Shown in pieces: positions 32,693 to 36,329 of a stretch of 36,329 nt of DNA. The notes beneath the pieces were generated by a model. That model did not search any database and had not been told where the DNA came from. It worked only from the letters and a program-made list of their open reading frames with translations. How positions within the stretch are numbered: the first letter of the stretch is position 1; each line of letters opens with the position of its first letter. The DNA is from Limisphaerales bacterium (GTDB taxonomy: Bacteria; Verrucomicrobiota; Verrucomicrobiia; Limisphaerales; JAKEEH01), in assembly GCA_022616725.1 (NCBI GenBank), contig JAKEEH010000280.1, forward strand, positions 1-36,329, given 5' to 3'. The translations under genes were made by a program, and so were the position numbers.

Positions 32693-33268
32693 CTATTGCC
32701 TTTTCTTTAACAGCGCTTTCGTTTCGGCCTGGAGTGTTTCAATCTCGGCCTTGATTTCGGCTTTGGCTTCGCCGGCCATTCTGTCAATAAAAAGAATTCC
32801 ATTAAGATGATCCACCTCGTGCTGCACCGCGCGCGCCAGCAGGCCTCCCGCCCTAAAATGGATGCGTTCGCCTTTGGCATTGAGGGCTTCGACTTCGACG
32901 GATTCAGGGCGTGTGATGTCCGCATAGATCTCCGGAAAGCTTAGGCAGCCTTCGGGACCCTTGGTGGGATCACCAAAAGGTGTGATTTTCGGGTTGATCA
33001 GCGCCAGGGGCATGTACTCCGCCACGTCCACGGCTTTGCCATCGACTTCCAGCCGGGAGGGCCGTTCCTTACTGGCGGCGCGGACGTCAATGACTGTCAA
33101 TTGCACGGCATGTCCGACCTGCTGGGCGGCGAGACCGATGCCGGCCGCGTCATACATAGTTTCGAACATGTCATCGATGAGCTTCTTGATCTCTGACGTC
33201 ATCTTTTCGATAGCGGCGCCCTTCTTGCGCAGGATTGGGTGGCCGTATTTGACAACGGGGAGGATCAT
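32693..33268 (-). CDS. def: peptide deformylase
   Basis: The product is a 191-residue metalloenzyme that removes the formyl group from new N-termini. All three motifs are present: GIGLAAQQVG (43-52), EGCLS (106-110, metal ligand Cys108) and HEVDH (150-154, two His ligands and the catalytic Glu151). The C-terminal helix is Lys/Glu-rich. I start at ATG 33268, not the TTG at 33271 of the ORF track. It ends 64 bp from the receiver-like gene, tail to tail. No fmt gene is next to it. Confidence 0.95.
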   Translation of the reverse strand: MILPVVKYGHPILRKKGAAIEKMTSEIKKLIDDMFETMYDAAGIGLAAQQVGHAVQLTVIDVRAASKERPSRLEVDGKAVDVAEYMPLALINPKITPFGDPTKGPEGCLSFPEIYADITRPESVEVEALNAKGERIHFRAGGLLARAVQHEVDHLNGILFIDRMAGEAKAEIKAEIETLQAETKALLKKRQ

Positions 33269-33312
33269 CAAAGGGTTGATTCTTTGAAGGGTTGAAAGCT
33301 CCCTCTAAAGCT

Positions 33313-33442
33313 CCAAAAGCCAAACAACAAACACCAGGAAAACACCCAAGACCAAAGCTCAAGGAAACGCCGCGTCTCAAAACGGGCATCGAACATTGGG
33401 CGCAGAGCGAGGTTTCCCTGGTATTTGTGTTTTGGTTTTTGG
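33313..33442. terminator. long imperfect hairpin 3' of the PfkB kinase gene
   Basis: A CA-rich arm at 33313-33343 and a GT-rich arm at 33412-33442 match at 26 of 31 positions, with a 68-nt loop. On the minus strand it begins 10 nt after the kinase stop. It shares arm sequence (ACCAG-GAAAC core) with the hairpin after tRNA-Val and so belongs to the same repeat family. Spurious ORFs through it read as Trp/Phe/Gly-rich strings. Confidence 0.5.
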
Positions 33443-33452
33443 GTTATCTGTT

Positions 33453-34616
33453 TCATGCGTCCGATTCGGGCCAATTGCGGAGCATCTCCACCAGGTCGTC
33501 GATGCTGGGACTTTGGCCGCTGCGAACATAGAATCCGCTGGCAGCCGTGCCGAGCAAAACGCTCTCGGCGTGCTCAAAGCCAAGGCAGCGGCCCACACAA
33601 AAGCCTGCGTTAAAATGATCGCCTGCGCCGGTGGTGATCAGCGGCTTATCGACAAACGGGCCATCGACAAGTGTCACTTTCCCACTCGAGACTGCGAGGG
33701 CGTATTTCACCGGATGCACGACGAGCGTCGTGATCGGCACCTGCCGTTGGATGTCGCGGGCCAACATGCAGAGGCCGTCGCGCGTCCGCGATTTGGTGTT
33801 CAAACCGAGGACGTTGCCGATTTCATAGGCTTCCTTTTCGTTCACGCCGAGAATCACTTCGAAGTATCTTTCGAACGCGGCGATCAGGTTGAGAGCGCGC
33901 AGGATGTCTTTGGCGGTGCGTTTCTCCGGATCTGCGATGTCAAAAAATATTTTGCGGCGCGTCCCGATCGCCGGTGAGGCAATGTCCGTGCCCGGCGGCC
34001 TTGGCAACGCTGGGCAAAATTCCTGTAGCAGCGCGGCCCACAAGTCGCTCATGTGCGGGATCATCGTCCAGTTCACGAAACCCACGAGGTCGGCGGTGGA
34101 AAATTTTTCGATGAAGCGATCGCGGCCAAAACGCGCCTGGATATTTTGCCATGTGACCTCGTTAAGCTGTATGGATTTGACGAGCATCAGCTTCCCATCC
34201 TCGAATTCCAGTGCGTCGGTGTGGCCTGCTTCGGCGATGCTGTGAACTTCAGCGCGTCGCGCGAATTCGTTGAAGACCGGGTGCATGACCGGATAACCCA
34301 GAGCGCCCACATAGGTCACTTTTGTGCCGAGCCGCGCCAGCGCGTTGGCCATGATCGGCCCGTTTCCGCCGAGTTTCGTGCGCTGGTTGACCAGTTCGAT
34401 GTTGGTGCTCTTGCCGGCAGCGGCGCCAATGCGCTCGGCGAGCCGCGCAATCGTGGGCAGGCGTTGAAACGACTCCGCCGTTTCCCGCTTATCAACGGCA
34501 TGGATGATCTCGTCCACGAAACCATCGAGCCCGATAAAAGCTTTGAGGCGGCTGGCTGGTTCCACCAGGGTCAAAAGGCGCGCCGCGCAGTGCTCTCGAA
34601 ATTCTTCAAGTTCCAT
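33453..34616 (-). CDS. PfkB-family carbohydrate kinase
   Basis: The product is a 387-residue ribokinase-fold sugar kinase. Near the N-terminus is FIGLDGFVDEIIHAVDKRET, then the substrate-side motif KLGGNGPIMANALARLGTKV, and the ATP/catalytic motif LITTGAGDHFNAGF with the likely base at Asp333. The lid and an insert (about 190-230, Pro-rich) make it longer than ribokinase (about 310 residues). The substrate cannot be told. ATG 34616 is preferred over the TTG at 34625. parB ends 27 bp upstream on the same strand, so the two may be co-transcribed. Confidence 0.85.
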   Translation of the reverse strand: MELEEFREHCAARLLTLVEPASRLKAFIGLDGFVDEIIHAVDKRETAESFQRLPTIARLAERIGAAAGKSTNIELVNQRTKLGGNGPIMANALARLGTKVTYVGALGYPVMHPVFNEFARRAEVHSIAEAGHTDALEFEDGKLMLVKSIQLNEVTWQNIQARFGRDRFIEKFSTADLVGFVNWTMIPHMSDLWAALLQEFCPALPRPPGTDIASPAIGTRRKIFFDIADPEKRTAKDILRALNLIAAFERYFEVILGVNEKEAYEIGNVLGLNTKSRTRDGLCMLARDIQRQVPITTLVVHPVKYALAVSSGKVTLVDGPFVDKPLITTGAGDHFNAGFCVGRCLGFEHAESVLLGTAASGFYVRSGQSPSIDDLVEMLRNWPESDA

Positions 34617-34643
34617 GAAAATCAAAGGCGGAATTGAGCGAGC

Positions 34644-35564
34644 TTAATCGAGTGATACGCCCACAATCTGCAGAATGCGTTCCAGGTCATCGTCACTGAA
34701 AAAACGGACCTCGAGCGAACCCTTGCCTTGCTTATATCGCAATTGCACCCTGGTCCCGAACCGCTCGCGCAAGCGGCTTTCCAGGTCCGCCACGTGCGAA
34801 GCCGGCGCAGGCTGTTTACCGCCGCCGTTGCGACCGGGGCCGGCGGGTTGTTGCAGTCGGGCCACTAACGTCTCGGTGGTGCGCACATTTAAGCCATCTC
34901 TGATGACGCGCTCGGCGGCCAATTTCTGCTCCGCTGCCCCCGCGAGACCCAGGATGACCTTGGCATGGCCCACTGTTAACTGCCCGTTGCGCAAGTAATT
35001 TTGCACGTCGGCGTCAAGCTTCAGTAACCGAAGCGAGTTGGCGACGACCGCCCTGCTTTTGCCGACCTTTGTCGCGACGTCTTCCTGGCGCAAATTGAAT
35101 TGCTGGATCAATTGGTCGTAGCCCAGCGCCTCCTCAAGCGGATTGAGATTCTCGCGCTGGAGATTCTCTATCAGTGCCAGTTCAAGGACCGTCCGATCGT
35201 CAGCGTCGCGGACGATCGCGGGGACCTCCTTTAGCCCAAGCAATTGGGCCGCACGCCAGCGGCGTTCGCCCGCGATCAATTCGAACTGACCGTGGCGCGT
35301 GCGCACGATCAGGGGCTGGATGACGCCCTGGGCTTTGATCGAGTCGGCGAGTTCCTGCAGCGCCTCGGCTGGGAAATCCTTGCGTGGTTGAAAGGGAGAA
35401 GGCCGAATCTGCTCCGACGCGATCTGTTGTACCCGTTCGCCAATTCCGGGCCGCGGCTCAGCGGTTGCGGTAACGGATACAGCGGGCGCTACTGCCGGCA
35501 TGCCACTGGAAGTTGCCCCGCCCAACAAAGCGCCCAGCCCACGACCCAAAGCTGGTTTTGCCAT
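34644..35564 (-). CDS. parB: chromosome partitioning protein ParB
   Basis: The product is a 306-residue ParB/Spo0J protein, which binds parS and spreads as a CTP-dependent clamp to segregate the chromosome. The N-terminus [16 protein letters not shown] is the ParA-interacting tail; [20 protein letters not shown] and the [20 protein letters not shown] box form the CTPase domain, followed by [17 protein letters not shown] and the helix-turn-helix ([20 protein letters not shown]). The C-terminal dimer domain is present. The start is taken at ATG 35564 instead of the track's 35600, because of the conserved [10 protein letters not shown] start. No parA lies upstream, which is unusual, and no TGTTTCACGTGAAACA-like parS is visible in the window. 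Confidence 0.95.
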   Translation of the reverse strand: MAKPALGRGLGALLGGATSSGMPAVAPAVSVTATAEPRPGIGERVQQIASEQIRPSPFQPRKDFPAEALQELADSIKAQGVIQPLIVRTRHGQFELIAGERRWRAAQLLGLKEVPAIVRDADDRTVLELALIENLQRENLNPLEEALGYDQLIQQFNLRQEDVATKVGKSRAVVANSLRLLKLDADVQNYLRNGQLTVGHAKVILGLAGAAEQKLAAERVIRDGLNVRTTETLVARLQQPAGPGRNGGGKQPAPASHVADLESRLRERFGTRVQLRYKQGKGSLEVRFFSDDDLERILQIVGVSLD

Positions 35565-35701
35565 GAATCCAAGAGTGTCGGACAGAGGCAGGGATGTCAA
35601 TTTTTAGCATGCGTCGTGCCTTTGGAAGTGGATGCGGATCAGGCACGCGAGATTTCAGCGCTGAGGTTGCGTCGCACGGCGAAAGAACACGTTGAAACCA
35701 G

Positions 35702-36034
35702 CTAAAACGCCGCAGCCCATCCGTGTGCGGCAATAATTGTGCGGACCAGAGCAGCGCGGCGCGTGATTGAAACCTGCCCACGGCGACGCGCGAGCCTTTC
35801 GCGATGCACCGCATAGATTAAATCGCATTTGCAAAGCGTCGGCCAGTCAAGTCCATCGGCTTGATCGAGGAGGAACTCATGCAAGGCAGGCGCTCTCCCG
35901 GGGCGTTGCGTCGAGCATAACAGCACCTCGACCCACTCCTTGCGGCTGGCCCGAATTGGATGGGAGATCACAACAGCCGGATGCGGCTCTGGCCAACCTT
36001 GAGCCTGCCACATGAAAATATCAAAAGGGTTCAA
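35702..36034 (-). CDS. PemK/MazF-like toxin of a type II toxin-antitoxin pair
   Basis: The product is a 110-residue protein with a beta-rich start (MNPFDIFMWQAQGWPEPHPA, VVISHPIRASRKEWVEVLLC) and a conserved end (DGLDWPTLCKCDLIYAVHRE). I recognise it as a PemK/MazF-like family; such toxins cleave mRNA, but the classical MazF motifs are only loosely kept, so activity is inferred. The start is TTG at 36034 and overlaps the antitoxin stop as TTGA, which couples the two. Antitoxin first, toxin second is the usual order. Confidence 0.6.
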   Translation of the reverse strand: MNPFDIFMWQAQGWPEPHPAVVISHPIRASRKEWVEVLLCSTQRPGRAPALHEFLLDQADGLDWPTLCKCDLIYAVHRERLARRRGQVSITRRAALVRTIIAAHGWAAAF

Positions 36035-36285
36035 TCCTTAGCTGGACGCTTGAGGAGGTCTTTGTAGGAAGATTGCGCGAAGGCATTCTCGATCTTGTCC
36101 CATTTGGGATCGCTCGGCAGGGTCTCGACGGCCGGGATGAGTATCCGCTTGAACTTCACCCGTTTGCCCTGACGTCGTATAATCCAAGTTCCTTCGTCGA
36201 GCGCCTCAATGGTGACGGTCGAGCGCGGCGGGCATTCTTGTGGCAGGACAACGCGTCTCCGGTCGTCGACTTTAGCTGACTTCAT
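36031..36285 (-). CDS. AbrB/SpoVT-like antitoxin
   Basis: The product is an 84-residue protein with a short swapped-hairpin DNA-binding domain at the N-terminus (KVDDRRRVVLPQECPPRSTV) and a beta strand (EGTWIIRRQ), then an acidic and helical tail (DPKWDKIENAFAQSSYKDLL) of the kind that wraps the toxin. ATG is at 36285. It is followed by the toxin gene with a 4-bp TTGA overlap. It probably represses its own promoter, which would lie in the last 44 bp of the window, where a TTGACG string is seen on the minus strand without a clear -10. Confidence 0.65.
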   Translation of the reverse strand: MKSAKVDDRRRVVLPQECPPRSTVTIEALDEGTWIIRRQGKRVKFKRILIPAVETLPSDPKWDKIENAFAQSSYKDLLKRPAKD

Positions 36286-36329
36286 CGTAAAACAATCCCA
36301 TTTTTCCTCCCATTCGTCAATTATCGAAG

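Noticed and set aside
33268-33474. 68-residue Trp/Phe-rich ORF (FSWCLLFGFWSF)
   Set aside because: It arises from translating the CA/GT-rich hairpin family and is not a protein.
35244-35705. 153-residue ORF antisense to parB
   Set aside because: Opposite the conserved ParB box; its tail in the parB-toxin spacer has no family match.

Overview
This window looks like a chromosomal piece of a Verrucomicrobiota bacterium, probably from the Pedosphaera/Limisphaerales side; I infer this from gene families, not from a marker gene. The main clues are a 1041-residue secreted propeller + HEAT + cytochrome c protein of the type common in the Planctomycetes-Verrucomicrobia group, a DUF2723-TPR membrane protein, a ferritin-like DEARH protein, a short GyrA/ParC-type topoisomerase, and CA/GT-rich intergenic hairpins. 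Gene density is high and most genes are intact.

Layout. 1-1264: accessory edge with a 20-bp tandem repeat, a TPR-like orphan, a decayed REP-associated transposase end and a small orphan. 1316-5386, minus strand: DNA topoisomerase subunit A (parC-like), an M50 site-2 protease, a membrane-anchored GrpE-like protein and tRNA-Val(TAC). 5597-7021 (-): ferritin-like protein, divergent from 7263-10666 (+), which holds a secreted vanadium-haloperoxidase-like enzyme and a coupled GT2/GT-C glycosyltransferase pair. 10966-14224 (-): secreted beta-propeller with a small membrane protein, a secreted polysaccharide-lyase-like lectin-fold protein, and a MerR/TipAS regulator. 14254-15315: a 1-kb spacer built from many three-copy microrepeats. 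15316-28752 (+): propeller/HEAT/cytochrome protein, an isoprenylcysteine-type methyltransferase, a membrane GT-C-like protein with a TPR tail, a polyprenol-phosphate-type GT2, two coupled methyltransferases, a TRAM/RlmD-like RNA methyltransferase, DUF2723-TPR and rsmE. 28700-29776 (-): MidA-like methyltransferase overlapping rsmE tail to tail. 29832-32628 (+): pilT, pilU-like and a degenerate receiver protein. 32693-36285 (-): def, a PfkB kinase, parB and an AbrB/PemK-like toxin-antitoxin pair.

How it fits together. Envelope glycosylation is the main theme: three GT-C-type membrane proteins, two GT2 enzymes and two small methyltransferases suggest synthesis of lipid-linked and exported glycans. 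The pilT/pilU/receiver set drives pilus retraction. The rest is housekeeping (topoisomerase, def, rsmE, RNA methylation, parB).

The strongest unexplained signals are non-coding: a set of A-phased 10-bp triple repeats in the 14.3-15.3 kb spacer, a perfectly abutting three-way junction at 10847-10888, and three long imperfect hairpins that begin 10-25 nt after the 3' end of a minus-strand unit. No CRISPR array, prophage or intact insertion sequence was seen.
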